A DNA stretch of 64,000 bases from Clostridium sp. (GCA_021770825.1 JAETQD010000003.1:62001-126000), one strand, 5' to 3'; positions 42,948-52,872 are shown, counted from the stretch's first letter. The notes: generated by a model not told the origin, from the sequence alone. Program-made: numbers and translations.

Positions 42948-45066
42948 AATCAAAGTGATTAAGAAAGACGGCACAAGAGAAGATTTTAACGTACAGAAAG
43001 TAGTCGTTGCCGTGAATAAATCGGCCAACCGGGCCATGATTACATTTTCCAAGGCGGAGACCAACTTCATCTGTCAGTTTGTGGAGGAGATGGCGGAGCA
43101 GATGGATGTGGCAGAAATCCCCATCGCCCAGATGCATAACATTGTGGAGGGCGCCCTGGAGCGTGTCAATCCCCAGGTGGCAAAGAGCTACCGGGACTAC
43201 CGCAATTACAAGCAGGATTTCGTCCAGATGCTGGACGAGGTATATAAGAAGAGCCAGTCCATCATGTACATCGGCGATAAGGAAAACAGCAACACCGACA
43301 GCGCCCTGGTTTCCACCAAGCGGAGCCTGATTTTCAACGAGCTCAACAAGTCCCTGTACCAGAAGTTCTTTATGACGGTGGAAGAGCTCCAGGCCTGCCG
43401 AGACGGATACCTGTATATCCATGACATGTCCGCCAGACGTGACACCATGAACTGCTGTCTGTTTGATGTAAAGACCGTTCTCACAGGCGGCTTTGAGATG
43501 GGTAACTTATGGTACAACGAGCCGAAGACCCTGGATGTGGCCTTTGACGTGATCGGCGACATTGTATTAAGCGCCGCCAGCCAGCAGTACGGCGGATTTA
43601 CGGTTCCCAGCGTGGAAAACATTCTGGAGCCCTATGCGGAAAAATCCTATACAAAATACATCAACAAATACATTGATCTGGGACTGGAGGAGGAAAAGGC
43701 CAAGGAAGTGGCCTGGTACGATGTGCAGCGTGACATGGAACAGGGCTTCCAGGGCTGGGAATATAAGTTTAACTCCGTTTCCTCCAGCCGCGGAGATTAT
43801 CCCTTCATCACCATGACAGCCGGAACAGGAACCGGACGGTTTGCCAAAATGGCCACCATCACCATGTTAAACGTGAGAAGAAAGGGACAGGGAAAGGCAG
43901 GACATAAAAAGCCGGTGCTGTTCCCGAAGGTGGTATTCTTATACGATGAAAACCTCCACGGACCGGGGAAGGAGCTGGAGGACGTGTTTGAGGCAGGAAT
44001 CGAGTGTTCCTCCAAGACCATGTATCCGGACTGGCTGTCCTTAACGGGAGAGGGCTACATCGCCAGCATGTATAAAAAATACGGAAAGATCATAAGCCCC
44101 ATGGGCTGCCGTGCCTTCCTTTCTCCCTGGTATGAAAGAGGCGGCATGGAGCCGGCCGATGAAAATGACAGCCCGGTATTCGTGGGACGGTTCAACATCG
44201 GCGTGGTGAGCCTGCACCTTCCGATGATCTTAGCCAAGGCAAGACAGGAAAGCCGGGATTTCTACGAGGTTCTGGACTACTATCTGGAGCTGATTCGGAA
44301 AATCCATATCCGCACCTATGCGTACCTGGGCGAGATGCGTGCTTCCACCAACCCTCTGGCTTACTGCGAGGGCGGTTTCTACGGCGGACATCTGGGACTT
44401 CACGATAAGATTAAACCGTTGTTAAAGACAGCCACCGCTTCCTTTGGAATCACGGCGTTCAATGAGTTACAGCAGCTTTACAACGGAAAATCCCTTGTGG
44501 AGGACGGCCAGTTTGCCCTGGAGGTGCTGCGGCACATCAACGATAAGGTCAATGAGTTTAAGAAGGCAGACGGAAATCTTTACGCCATCTACGCCACCCC
44601 GGCGGAAAACCTCTGCGGCCTTCAGGTAAAGCAGTTCAGAAAGAAATACGGAATTGTGGAAAACGTGTCCGACAGGGAATATGTAAGCAACGGCTTCCAC
44701 TGCCATGTGACCGAGGATATTACACCGATTCAGAAGCAGGACCTGGAATACCGGTTCTGGGAGCTCAGCAACGGCGGAAAAATCCAGTATGTGAAGTATC
44801 CGATTTCCTATAATAAAGAAGCCATCAAGTCCCTGGTCCGCCGGGCCATGCAGATGGGCTTTTACGAGGGCGTGAACCTGTCCTTATCCTACTGCGACGA
44901 CTGCGGCCATGAGGAGCTTAACATGGATGTGTGCCCGGTCTGCGGCAGCAAGAACCTGACGAAAATTGACCGTATGAACGGATATTTAAGCTATTCCAGA
45001 GTGAAGGGGGATACCAGGCTGAACGATGCCAAAATGGCGGAAATCAAGGAGAGAAGGAGTATGTAG
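42934..45066 (+). CDS. nrdD: Anaerobic ribonucleoside-triphosphate reductase (class III)
   Basis: A 710-residue glycyl-radical enzyme that makes dNTPs anaerobically. An N-terminal ATP-cone (about 1-95: IKVIKKDGTREDFNVQKVVV), then the 10-stranded barrel. The C-terminal zinc site is four Cys (YCDDCGHEELNMDVCPVCGS) and the radical Gly683 is in RMNGYLSYSR. The start overlaps scpB. Its activase nrdG follows seven bases after the stop. A second, different NrdD lies at 53007. Confidence 0.95.
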   Translation: MKCSEIKVIKKDGTREDFNVQKVVVAVNKSANRAMITFSKAETNFICQFVEEMAEQMDVAEIPIAQMHNIVEGALERVNPQVAKSYRDYRNYKQDFVQMLDEVYKKSQSIMYIGDKENSNTDSALVSTKRSLIFNELNKSLYQKFFMTVEELQACRDGYLYIHDMSARRDTMNCCLFDVKTVLTGGFEMGNLWYNEPKTLDVAFDVIGDIVLSAASQQYGGFTVPSVENILEPYAEKSYTKYINKYIDLGLEEEKAKEVAWYDVQRDMEQGFQGWEYKFNSVSSSRGDYPFITMTAGTGTGRFAKMATITMLNVRRKGQGKAGHKKPVLFPKVVFLYDENLHGPGKELEDVFEAGIECSSKTMYPDWLSLTGEGYIASMYKKYGKIISPMGCRAFLSPWYERGGMEPADENDSPVFVGRFNIGVVSLHLPMILAKARQESRDFYEVLDYYLELIRKIHIRTYAYLGEMRASTNPLAYCEGGFYGGHLGLHDKIKPLLKTATASFGITAFNELQQLYNGKSLVEDGQFALEVLRHINDKVNEFKKADGNLYAIYATPAENLCGLQVKQFRKKYGIVENVSDREYVSNGFHCHVTEDITPIQKQDLEYRFWELSNGGKIQYVKYPISYNKEAIKSLVRRAMQMGFYEGVNLSLSYCDDCGHEELNMDVCPVCGSKNLTKIDRMNGYLSYSRVKGDTRLNDAKMAEIKERRSM

Positions 45067-45072
45067 AGGGCC

Positions 45073-45564
45073 ATGCGCTATCATAACATCACCAAAGACG
45101 ACATGTTAAACGGGGATGGTCTGCGGACCGTCCTCTGGGTGGCCGGGTGCAGCCATGGCTGCAAAAACTGCCAGAATCCCATCACCTGGGATATCTGCGG
45201 CGGCATTCCCTTCGATGAAGCCGCCAAGGAAGAGCTTTTTGCGGAATTAAAAAAGTCCTATATTTCCGGAATTACCTTCAGCGGCGGAGACCCGCTCCAT
45301 GTAAAAAACCGCGATGAGGTGGGGGCTCTGATTAAGGAAATCCATGAGAGGTTTCCGGATAAAACCATCTGGGTCTATACGGGATACCAATGGGAGGAAA
45401 TTGAAGACCTGCCTTACATGAAATATGTGGACGTGCTGGTGGACGGAAAATTTGTGGAGGAGTTAAAGGATTTGAATCTCCACTGGAAGGGCAGTTCAAA
45501 CCAGAAGGTCATTGATGTGAAGAAAACCAGAGAAAAAGGCGAAATCGTGCTCCACAGGAGCTGA
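45073..45564 (+). CDS. nrdG: Anaerobic RNR activating protein (radical SAM)
   Basis: A 163-residue radical-SAM activase that generates the glycyl radical on NrdD. The cluster motif is CSHGCKNC (CxxxCxxC) in WVAGCSHGCKNCQNPITWDI, followed by TFSGGDPLH (AdoMet-binding). Length typical. Immediately downstream of nrdD. Confidence 0.95.
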   Translation: MRYHNITKDDMLNGDGLRTVLWVAGCSHGCKNCQNPITWDICGGIPFDEAAKEELFAELKKSYISGITFSGGDPLHVKNRDEVGALIKEIHERFPDKTIWVYTGYQWEEIEDLPYMKYVDVLVDGKFVEELKDLNLHWKGSSNQKVIDVKKTREKGEIVLHRS

Positions 45565-45582
45565 TGATACAGGAGAACTTTC

Positions 45583-46098
45583 ATGCAGAAAATTGCGAAA
45601 TTTGAAAAGGTGAGCTTTGAACAGTTTAAAAAGGACTGGCAGAACGAATATCCCCAGACCCCGGAGGATACAATAAGGAAAATCTATGAGGAAATAAAGC
45701 TTCCCAGACGGGCCACCAAAGGCTCGGCCGGATATGATTTTTTTGCCCCGGAAACCTTTACTTTAAATCCGGGAGAAACAAAGAAAATTCTCACGGGTAT
45801 CCGGGTGCGGATGGAGGACGGATGGGTTCTCAAGCTGTACCCCAGAAGCGGCCTTGGATTCAAATACAGAATGCAGTTTAACAACACCGTGGGTATCATT
45901 GACAGTGATTACTATGGCTCTGACAATGAAGGACATATCCAGGCGAAGATCACCAACGACAGCCGGGAGGGAAAGTCCATGACCGTGGAAGCGGGAACGG
46001 GATTTTCCCAGGGAATTTTTGTGGAGTACGGAATCACCGTGGACGATGAGGTTACCGATGTGCGGAACGGCGGATTCGGAAGCACCACACAGGCATAA
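45583..46098 (+). CDS. dut: dUTP diphosphatase
   Basis: 171 residues, trimeric dUTPase type. The five motifs are readable: AGYDFFAP, PRSGLGFK, NTVGIIDSDYYGS (catalytic Asp), the GTGFSQGIFVEYG stretch, and RNGGFGSTT at the C-terminus. About 45 extra N-terminal residues compared with short enzymes. Hydrolyses dUTP to dUMP, so it fits functionally with the two nrd genes before it. Confidence 0.92.
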   Translation: MQKIAKFEKVSFEQFKKDWQNEYPQTPEDTIRKIYEEIKLPRRATKGSAGYDFFAPETFTLNPGETKKILTGIRVRMEDGWVLKLYPRSGLGFKYRMQFNNTVGIIDSDYYGSDNEGHIQAKITNDSREGKSMTVEAGTGFSQGIFVEYGITVDDEVTDVRNGGFGSTTQA

Positions 46099-46138
46099 TA
46101 TCCGGCACAGAAACCAGAAGCAGGGAGAATGAAGGTCC

Positions 46139-46906
46139 ATGAAACAGTGGAAAAAGAAAGCAGCCGTTCTTTTCCTGATTCCGTGCCTGTTAAGCGGATG
46201 CAGCGGGGTCACAAAGGAGGCCGCCGCATCCAGGGAGAACGGAATCGCTCTCCTGGAGGCAGGGGATTATGAAGGCGCCATCGGCGAGTTTGAATCCATT
46301 ATCGAGCAGACCGGGAAGGTGACTGCCTTTGAACTTGACGTTTTAAAATACAGAGCCGAAGCGGAATATGGCTTAAAGGACTATTCGGCGGCGGCCCATA
46401 CCTATGATATCTTAAGCCAGATCGATGAAAAATCAGCAGAGTACTGTTATTTGGGTGCCCTTTCCCTGGCGAAGGCCGGAGCGCTTACGGAGGCTTTCGC
46501 ACGTTTGGAGGAAGGAAAGGCCCTGGATGCGGCCCTGGAAAAGCCAGGCTATGGAGAGGCCATGGCGGCTTTGGGCGAGGCGTATCTTGCGGCGGGGGAT
46601 AAGGAAACGGCAGACGGAATCTACGAAGAGCTGATTGCCTCGGGAAAGGCCGATACGGAAATTTATAACCGCCTTATGACGGCGGAAATGGAACAGGGAA
46701 ACTATGAGGAAGCCCTGCGGCTTTCCGGTCTCGGACAGGCCCTTGCCGATGAAAAGGCCTTAAAGGAGCTTATGTTTAACGAGGCAGTCTGCTATGAATA
46801 CCTGGGCCAGTATGAAAAGGCCCTGTCGCTGTTTCAGGCCTATATAGAGACGTATGGAAGCGAGGAAAGGGCGGAGCATGAAATCGCCTTTCTTGTGACA
46901 AGATAG
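46139..46906 (+). CDS. TPR-repeat lipoprotein
   Basis: 255 residues. Signal peptide with lipobox LLSGC (Cys about 21) and then six or so tetratricopeptide-like helical hairpins (for example GIALLEAGDYEGAIGEFESI, AEYGLKDYSAAAHTYDILSQ, EAVCYEYLGQYEKALSLFQA). Membrane-anchored, extracytoplasmic scaffold of unknown partner. It sits between dut and hflX in the same run of genes. Confidence 0.88.
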   Translation: MKQWKKKAAVLFLIPCLLSGCSGVTKEAAASRENGIALLEAGDYEGAIGEFESIIEQTGKVTAFELDVLKYRAEAEYGLKDYSAAAHTYDILSQIDEKSAEYCYLGALSLAKAGALTEAFARLEEGKALDAALEKPGYGEAMAALGEAYLAAGDKETADGIYEELIASGKADTEIYNRLMTAEMEQGNYEEALRLSGLGQALADEKALKELMFNEAVCYEYLGQYEKALSLFQAYIETYGSEERAEHEIAFLVTR

Positions 46907-46914
46907 AGGGAACT

Positions 46915-48165
46915 ATGGCAGAATTGATTGAGTTAAAGGAAGAAGAGGAGCGGGTGATCCTGGTGGCAGTCAGCACCGGGGACGGAGACGATACGGAAGC
47001 CTCTGTGGATGAGCTTTCGGAGCTGGCCTCCACGGCCGGTGCCGTGACCGTGGGAAAGGTGATTCAGAACCGGGAGAGTGTGCATCCCGGCACCTACCTG
47101 GGAAAGGGAAAAATCGAAGAGGTGAAGGAGCTGATCTGGGAGACGGACGCCACGGGAGTGATCTGTGACGACGAGCTTTCTCCGGCCCAGCTTAAAAATT
47201 TAGAGGATGCCCTGGATACCAAGGTCATGGACAGGACCATGGTGATTCTGGACATTTTCGCGTCCCGGGCCAGGACAAGAGAAGGCAAAATCCAGGTGGA
47301 GCTGGCCCAGCTAAAATACCGGGCAGTGCGGCTTGTGGGCCTTCGTGCATCTCTTTCCAGACTGGGAGGCGGTATCGGCACCAGAGGTCCCGGAGAAAAG
47401 AAGCTGGAAATTGACCGCCGTCTGATTCACGACAGAATCGGACAGCTCAAGGCGGAGCTGGAGGACGTGAAGCGCCACCGGGATGTGATAAGGAAAAAGA
47501 GGGAGCAGGGAGGCGCCCTGACGGTGGCCATTGTGGGCTATACCAATGCGGGAAAGTCCACCCTGTTAAACCGTCTGACCCAGGCGGGGATTCTGGCGGA
47601 GGACAAGCTGTTTGCCACTCTGGACCCCACCACCAGAGCCCTTACGCTTCCGGGAGGCGAGGATGTTCTCCTGACGGACACCGTTGGCTTCATAAGAAAG
47701 CTGCCCCATCATCTGATCGAAGCTTTCAAGAGCACTCTGGAGGAGGCAAAGTACAGCGATGTGATTCTCCACGTGGTGGACTGCTCCAATCCCCAGATGG
47801 ACATGCAGATGCATGTGGTGTATGAGACGCTGCGGGAGCTTCAGGTGACGGGAAAAGAGGTGGTCACGGTCTTCAATAAGATTGACAAGGCCGGGGCCGA
47901 TACGGCCTGCCGTGATATGGCTTCCGATTACCGGGTAAAGCTTTCTGCAAAGACCGGTGAAGGCGTGGATGAGCTTTTAAAGGTCCTTGAAAAGATCCTG
48001 AGGAGCCGCAGGATTTATTTTGAAAAAATTTTTTCCTACCAGGAGGCCGGACGGATTCAGAAGATCAGAAGGAACGGCCAGCTTCTTTCCGAGGAGTATA
48101 TGGAGGACGGCATCCATGTGAAGGCCTATGTGCCTGTGGAGCTGTTTGAGGAGTTATATCGGTAA
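46915..48165 (+). CDS. hflX: GTPase HflX
   Basis: 416 residues. The N-terminal HflX domain (about 10-190; THPGTYLGKGK-type motif here VHPGTYLGKGKIEEVKE, and RGPGEKKLEIDRR) binds ribosomes; the G domain has G1 GYTNAGKST, G3 DTVGF and G4 NKID. HflX rescues or splits stalled 50S/70S ribosomes under stress. Ends with a strong terminator, closing the scpA-to-hflX run. Confidence 0.96.
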   Translation: MAELIELKEEEERVILVAVSTGDGDDTEASVDELSELASTAGAVTVGKVIQNRESVHPGTYLGKGKIEEVKELIWETDATGVICDDELSPAQLKNLEDALDTKVMDRTMVILDIFASRARTREGKIQVELAQLKYRAVRLVGLRASLSRLGGGIGTRGPGEKKLEIDRRLIHDRIGQLKAELEDVKRHRDVIRKKREQGGALTVAIVGYTNAGKSTLLNRLTQAGILAEDKLFATLDPTTRALTLPGGEDVLLTDTVGFIRKLPHHLIEAFKSTLEEAKYSDVILHVVDCSNPQMDMQMHVVYETLRELQVTGKEVVTVFNKIDKAGADTACRDMASDYRVKLSAKTGEGVDELLKVLEKILRSRRIYFEKIFSYQEAGRIQKIRRNGQLLSEEYMEDGIHVKAYVPVELFEELYR

Positions 48166-48204
48166 GATATTTAAAAAATTTATCAAATTATGGTACCAAA
48201 ATAG

Positions 48205-48257
48205 AAAAAATCTTCACTTACGAATTTATTTTTGTAAAAAGTGAAGATTTTTTTCTT
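48205..48257 (+). terminator. Terminator after hflX
   Basis: Fifteen-base arms (48205-48219 and 48239-48253) followed by T-rich DNA. Confidence 0.9.
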
Positions 48258-48327
48258 GTTCTTTTTTTGAAAATTAGTAAAATTGACTATACGTAATTCG
48301 GTCACATACGAAAAGGAGGAACAAGAA

Positions 48328-49023
48328 ATGGATGCTATGAAAATTGCAAACAGCCTGCCGATGTGGATTGCCTGCGGTTCGGCGGTGGCGCTGGTCGTTG
48401 TACAGGCACTTATTTTTGCCAAAAACGCATACGGTGCCGGAAAGAAGATCGGTCTTACGGAAACTCAGATGAAAGGCGCAATTAAGAGCAGCGCCATCAC
48501 ATCCATCGGACCGTCCATTGTTATTTTAAGCGGAATGCTGTCGCTATTGATTACCGTGGGAGGGCCCATGGCCTGGATGCGTCTGTCCCTGATCGGCTCT
48601 GTTATGTTTGAGTCCATCGCAGCCGGATTCGGAACTTCTGCGGTGGGTGTGCAGCTTGGTGCTGACGAGCTGACCCCACTGGCCCTTGACATGGCCGTAT
48701 GGACCATGATTTTGGGCTCCATTGGCTGGGTAATCTTTGCAACCTTTTCCGCAAGCCGTATGGACAAGGTGCAGCACAAAATTTCCGGGGGAGACCCGGC
48801 AAAGCTCACTGCAATTTCAGGAGCAGCCATCATCGGTGCCTTCAGTGCCATGTCGGCATCTCACCTGGTGAAGGTGAACAAGCACGCATTATCCTGCGTT
48901 CTCGGTGCTGTTATTATGGGAGTTCTGATCACCGTATCGGAAAAGAAAAACATTAAGTGGCTGAAGGAATGGAATCTTACCATCGCAATTCTGGGCGCCA
49001 TGATCATCACCGCATTGATTTAG
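48328..49023 (+). CDS. DUF5058 family membrane protein
   Basis: 231 residues from ATG 48328 behind AAGGAGG; the longer frame would start in the promoter region. About five to six membrane helices. The segment MKGAIKSSAITSIGPSIVIL and FESIAAGFGTSAVGVQLGAD are characteristic of DUF5058. With the next gene it looks like a two-subunit transporter feeding the M20 peptidase that follows. Function unproven. Confidence 0.85.
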   Translation: MDAMKIANSLPMWIACGSAVALVVVQALIFAKNAYGAGKKIGLTETQMKGAIKSSAITSIGPSIVILSGMLSLLITVGGPMAWMRLSLIGSVMFESIAAGFGTSAVGVQLGADELTPLALDMAVWTMILGSIGWVIFATFSASRMDKVQHKISGGDPAKLTAISGAAIIGAFSAMSASHLVKVNKHALSCVLGAVIMGVLITVSEKKNIKWLKEWNLTIAILGAMIITALI

Positions 49024-49035
49024 GAGGGACAGGAC

Positions 49036-49728
49036 ATGAATAAAGACTATTTTGAGAATGAATATATGCCGCAGATGCATCGAATCGGCAAGCTTACGGG
49101 ATTCCTCGGTGTTGTGTTATCTTTTGCCCCGGCAGCCGTTCTGGCGGTGGTATACGGACTTCTTCCCAATCCGGCAGCTCTCCTGACTGCATTTATTGCA
49201 GCCGCCAGCGCCTTTGGATTTTTGTGGGTTGTGGAGCCGATCTCCTACTTTACAGTACTTGGACCTGTGGGAACTTATATGGCCTTCCTGTCCGGAAATA
49301 TTTCCAACATGCGTGTTCCCTGCGCCAGCATGGCACAGATCTCCGCAGGCGTGGAGCCCGGAAGCAACGAGGGTTCCATCATTGCAACCATAGGTATGGC
49401 AACCTCCATCGTAATCAATGTATCGGTTCTTACCATCGGCGTAATCCTGGGAAGCTCCGTTCTTTCCATGCTTCCGGCCTCTGTGACAGAAGCCCTCAAC
49501 TACCTGCTTCCGGCGCTGTTCGGCGCTCTCTTAATGCAGTTTGGCTTAAAGCAGAAGAGCCTTGCAACCACCATGCTGGTATTCTCCATTCTGGTATGTG
49601 TAGCCCTTAAGGCAGGTGTATTCAACTGGCTGCCGGGCGCTTCCAACTATCTGGGAACCCTGTCCAGCGTGTTTGTAGCCATTGCCATTACCCTGTTTAC
49701 TTATGGTAAAAAGCCGGCTGGAAAATAA
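49036..49728 (+). CDS. Partner membrane protein of DUF5058 transporter
   Basis: 230 residues with about six membrane helices. The motif VLGPVGTYMAFLSGNISNMR followed by VPCASMAQISAGVEPGSNEG resembles a re-entrant substrate site. It starts 12 bases after the DUF5058 stop and is followed by a peptidase gene 27 bases downstream; the three are surely co-transcribed. I do not know a characterised homologue. Confidence 0.75.
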   Translation: MNKDYFENEYMPQMHRIGKLTGFLGVVLSFAPAAVLAVVYGLLPNPAALLTAFIAAASAFGFLWVVEPISYFTVLGPVGTYMAFLSGNISNMRVPCASMAQISAGVEPGSNEGSIIATIGMATSIVINVSVLTIGVILGSSVLSMLPASVTEALNYLLPALFGALLMQFGLKQKSLATTMLVFSILVCVALKAGVFNWLPGASNYLGTLSSVFVAIAITLFTYGKKPAGK

Positions 49729-49755
49729 AAACCGTATGTTACAGGAGGAAACAGA

Positions 49756-51123
49756 ATGACAAAACAGTTTGTGTATGAAGAGGTCCAGAGACTGGAAGAG
49801 GTCTGCAGGGAATCCTGCCGCTTTTTGTGGAATCATCCGGAAACCGGAGGCAATGAAAAGGAATCTGCCGACTATATGAGAAAACTCTTAAAGTCCGAGG
49901 GATTTGTGATCGTAAATGAGGAAAAATTAGAGCATGCCTTTTATGCGGAATTTGGAAGCGGGTCTCCCGTGATCGCCATTCTTGGCGAATACGATGCCCT
50001 TCCCGGACTGTCCCAGAAGGCGGAAGCCGGAAAGGACCCGGTGACAGCCGGAGGACCCGGCCATGGATGCGGCCACAATCTTTTGGGAACGGCGTCTGCT
50101 GTGGCTGCCATCGCAGTGAAGCGGTTTCTGGAAGCCGAGGGAATCGGCGGTACGGTGCGGTTCTATGGCTGCCCGGAGGAGGAGCTTCTAAGCGGTAAGG
50201 TGAAAATGGCCTATTACCATATGTTTGACGGCTGCGATGCAGCATTAAGCTGGCACCCCATGAGTGCAAATCTTGTATATGATGAGGGCTATCTTGCCAG
50301 CGCCTCCGCCAAGTTCTATTTCAAGGGAAAAACCTCCCACGCCGCCTTTGCCCCGGAGCGCGGACGCAGCGCCCTGGATGCGGTGGAGCTAATGAACGTG
50401 GGCAGCAACTATTTAAGAGAACATACCATGGACTTTTCCAGAATCCATTATACCACGGACAGCGGCGGATTCCCGCCCAATATCGTCCCGGATAAGGCCA
50501 GCGCCTGGTATTGTGTGCGTGCGCCGCATATTGCAGATGTGAAGGAAATTCTGGAGCGAATTCATAAGGTGGCCATGGGCGCGGCCATGATGACGGAGAC
50601 GGAAGTGACCATGAAGGTGGAGTACGGCTGCTGTGAAATGTTCCCGAGCCACAGCTTTGCAGATCTGGCCTATGAGAATCTTAAGGAGGCGCCGGGCCTT
50701 GCGTATACGGAGGAGGAAATCCATTTTGCAAAGGAACTGCAGGCCACTCTGGATCCGGCAGCGTTATCAAAGGATGAAAAGGTTCTGGGAGCCGTCGGCA
50801 CCGGAATGCAGGCAGAGGTATCGCCAAGGGAGCTCTGGAAGCAGATTCCCCTTACGGCTTCCTCCGACTGCGGCGATGTGAGCTACATGATGCCCATGTG
50901 CGCCGTGAATACCGCCTGCTGGCCGGTGGGCGTTGCGCCTCATACCTGGCAGGCGACAGCCTCCACGGGAAGCAGCCTGGGAGAAAAAGGCGCTCTTTAT
51001 GCGGCCAGGGTTCTGGCAGGAATCGCCTATGACCTGTTCACAAAGCCGGAGTGTCTGGAGCGAGTGAAGGCCGAATTCAAGGAGACAAATGACGGTTCCT
51101 ATGGGCCGATGTATGAAGAATAA
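49756..51123 (+). CDS. M20 family amidohydrolase (AbgB-like)
   Basis: A 455-residue M20D metallopeptidase similar to the p-aminobenzoyl-glutamate hydrolase subunit AbgB. Zinc-binding pattern: EYDALPGL, GHGCGHNLLGTA, YGCPEEELLSGKV and, near the end, TASSDCGDVSYM. The lid domain is between about 180 and 300. It probably hydrolyses the amide bond of a compound imported by the two upstream membrane proteins. Confidence 0.9.
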   Translation: MTKQFVYEEVQRLEEVCRESCRFLWNHPETGGNEKESADYMRKLLKSEGFVIVNEEKLEHAFYAEFGSGSPVIAILGEYDALPGLSQKAEAGKDPVTAGGPGHGCGHNLLGTASAVAAIAVKRFLEAEGIGGTVRFYGCPEEELLSGKVKMAYYHMFDGCDAALSWHPMSANLVYDEGYLASASAKFYFKGKTSHAAFAPERGRSALDAVELMNVGSNYLREHTMDFSRIHYTTDSGGFPPNIVPDKASAWYCVRAPHIADVKEILERIHKVAMGAAMMTETEVTMKVEYGCCEMFPSHSFADLAYENLKEAPGLAYTEEEIHFAKELQATLDPAALSKDEKVLGAVGTGMQAEVSPRELWKQIPLTASSDCGDVSYMMPMCAVNTACWPVGVAPHTWQATASTGSSLGEKGALYAARVLAGIAYDLFTKPECLERVKAEFKETNDGSYGPMYEE

Positions 51124-51138
51124 GGAAAATTGAGGGAG

Positions 51139-51178
51139 CACCCGGCTGCTTGACACAAAAACAGCCGGGTGTTAAACT
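51139..51178 (+). terminator. Terminator after AbgB-like gene
   Basis: Ten-base perfect arms cacccggctg (51139-51148) and cagccgggtg (51162-51171) followed by a T-rich stretch. Confidence 0.8.
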
Positions 51179-51216
51179 GTTTTTAGGCATGTGTTTTTTT
51201 CAGACTGGGGGACGAA

Positions 51217-52872
51217 ATGGGAATTGCAGTAAAAGAGCTTCTGGCTCTGGAATATTTTAAGGATTTTTATGTGGTAGCAGGGAAACGGGGGCTGGACCGG
51301 GAAATCCAGGGTGTGACGATTCTGGAAGCTCCGGATGCCTTCCGGTGGACCGTGGGAAAAGAGCTGGTTCTTTCTTCCGGCTATGTGATTTCCCAGGACC
51401 CGGATTGTATCCGCCGCGCCTTTGAGGAGGGCGGATTTCAAAAAGCGGCAGCCATGATGATAAAAAGGGAGCGGTATCTGGCGCAGATTCCGGAGGATAT
51501 TATTGCGCTTCATGATGAGTACGGCGTTCCGTTAATCAGTATGCCCTTTTCCGTGCCCTGGATGGAAATTATGAGCCAGATCAATGTGGCGGTCATCAAC
51601 CGCACCATCAGGCGGTTCAGAATCCAGAGGTGTGACGCCCTTCAGGCATCGCAGCAGACCTATAAGGTGCAGAAAATCCAGAGGATTCTTCAGGCTGTTG
51701 AGGTGGAAATGAATTTTCCCGCATTTCTTTACGACATCAACGAGCGGAAAAGCTATTACAGCTCGGCCAATTTCCGGCGGATTACAGAGTCCTTTGGCCT
51801 GAAGGAGGAGGACTATTGGGACCCCTCCCATCCCCATACGGTGTATACCCTGTGCGATTATATCCAGATGAAGAGAATCCGCCTGATCGAACAGGAAAAC
51901 CCAAACGGCCCGCGGGTAAGCTGGATTCAGATTCCCATTACCATGAACGGCGCCATCCAGGCCTATTTTATTGTGATGGAATCCAGGGAGTTTTTGGACT
52001 ATTACGACGAGTATGCCATCCGTATCGCATTTCTGATGCTCCAGGGTGTCTATGAACAGATCATGGTGGCCCAGAATGCGGAAAATATCGGATTTGAGAA
52101 CTTTATTCTGTATGCGTTAAATTCGGATGCAGACGACAGGGAAAAGCTGACGGCCCAGGCCAGTGTCCAGGGAATCAGCATGAGCACAAAATATGTGTGC
52201 GTGGTCTTTGAGCAGCTCCATGCCGAATCCAGCGCCCGCAGTGAGAGAAAGCAGTTTGTGGAAATCTTCCAGTCGGGAAATTTATCCGGCAGCGGCCGGC
52301 TCGTATTCTTAAAGGAAAATGAGGGGGCTCTGATTCTGGAAGCCAGTGACCCGGCGATTCACAGCCGGGCTGATATGGAAAAGCTTTTGGAGCGGTTTGA
52401 AAAACGGGTGGAAGAGCGGTTCCCGGACATGAAGCTGGAATTTGGAATTTACCGGGAAGGCCGTTCCCTGGCGGAAATCCGGCTTTGCATTGAAAAATGC
52501 CGGAAGGCCATGGAGCTAGGAAGAAAAATGGAACCGGGAAGAAGAGTCTGGGAGTACAGTTCCTTCGGGGCCCTGGCCTGGCTTCAGATTCCGGAGGATG
52601 AGCTGGAAAAAAATCTCCAGAAATACCAGGAGCTTTTGAAGGACGAAAAGAATGTGGAAATGCTGAAAACCCTTAAGGTGTATCTGGAAAGCAATATGAA
52701 TTACAGTGTGACGGCAGAGAAAATGTATGTTCATATCAATACGGTGCGGAAGAGGATTGAAAGAGCCCACGAGCTTTTAGACATAGACTGGGACCAGCGA
52801 ATCAGCCTGTTAAATGCAGAGCTGCTTCTGCAGTTTTTAAAATTCCCCTCCACGGACCAGCCCGCAGGATAA
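51217..52872 (+). CDS. PucR family transcriptional regulator
   Basis: 551 residues. The N-terminal PucR (purine catabolism) ligand domain (about 5-125; VVAGKRGLDREIQGVTILEA) and C-terminal HTH_30 (YLESNMNYSVTAEKMYVHIN followed by TVRKRIERA) frame a GGDEF-like middle region. Because it lies directly downstream of the DUF5058/M20 cluster, it likely senses that cluster's substrate. The ribosome site GGGGGA is good. Confidence 0.9.
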   Translation: MGIAVKELLALEYFKDFYVVAGKRGLDREIQGVTILEAPDAFRWTVGKELVLSSGYVISQDPDCIRRAFEEGGFQKAAAMMIKRERYLAQIPEDIIALHDEYGVPLISMPFSVPWMEIMSQINVAVINRTIRRFRIQRCDALQASQQTYKVQKIQRILQAVEVEMNFPAFLYDINERKSYYSSANFRRITESFGLKEEDYWDPSHPHTVYTLCDYIQMKRIRLIEQENPNGPRVSWIQIPITMNGAIQAYFIVMESREFLDYYDEYAIRIAFLMLQGVYEQIMVAQNAENIGFENFILYALNSDADDREKLTAQASVQGISMSTKYVCVVFEQLHAESSARSERKQFVEIFQSGNLSGSGRLVFLKENEGALILEASDPAIHSRADMEKLLERFEKRVEERFPDMKLEFGIYREGRSLAEIRLCIEKCRKAMELGRKMEPGRRVWEYSSFGALAWLQIPEDELEKNLQKYQELLKDEKNVEMLKTLKVYLESNMNYSVTAEKMYVHINTVRKRIERAHELLDIDWDQRISLLNAELLLQFLKFPSTDQPAG

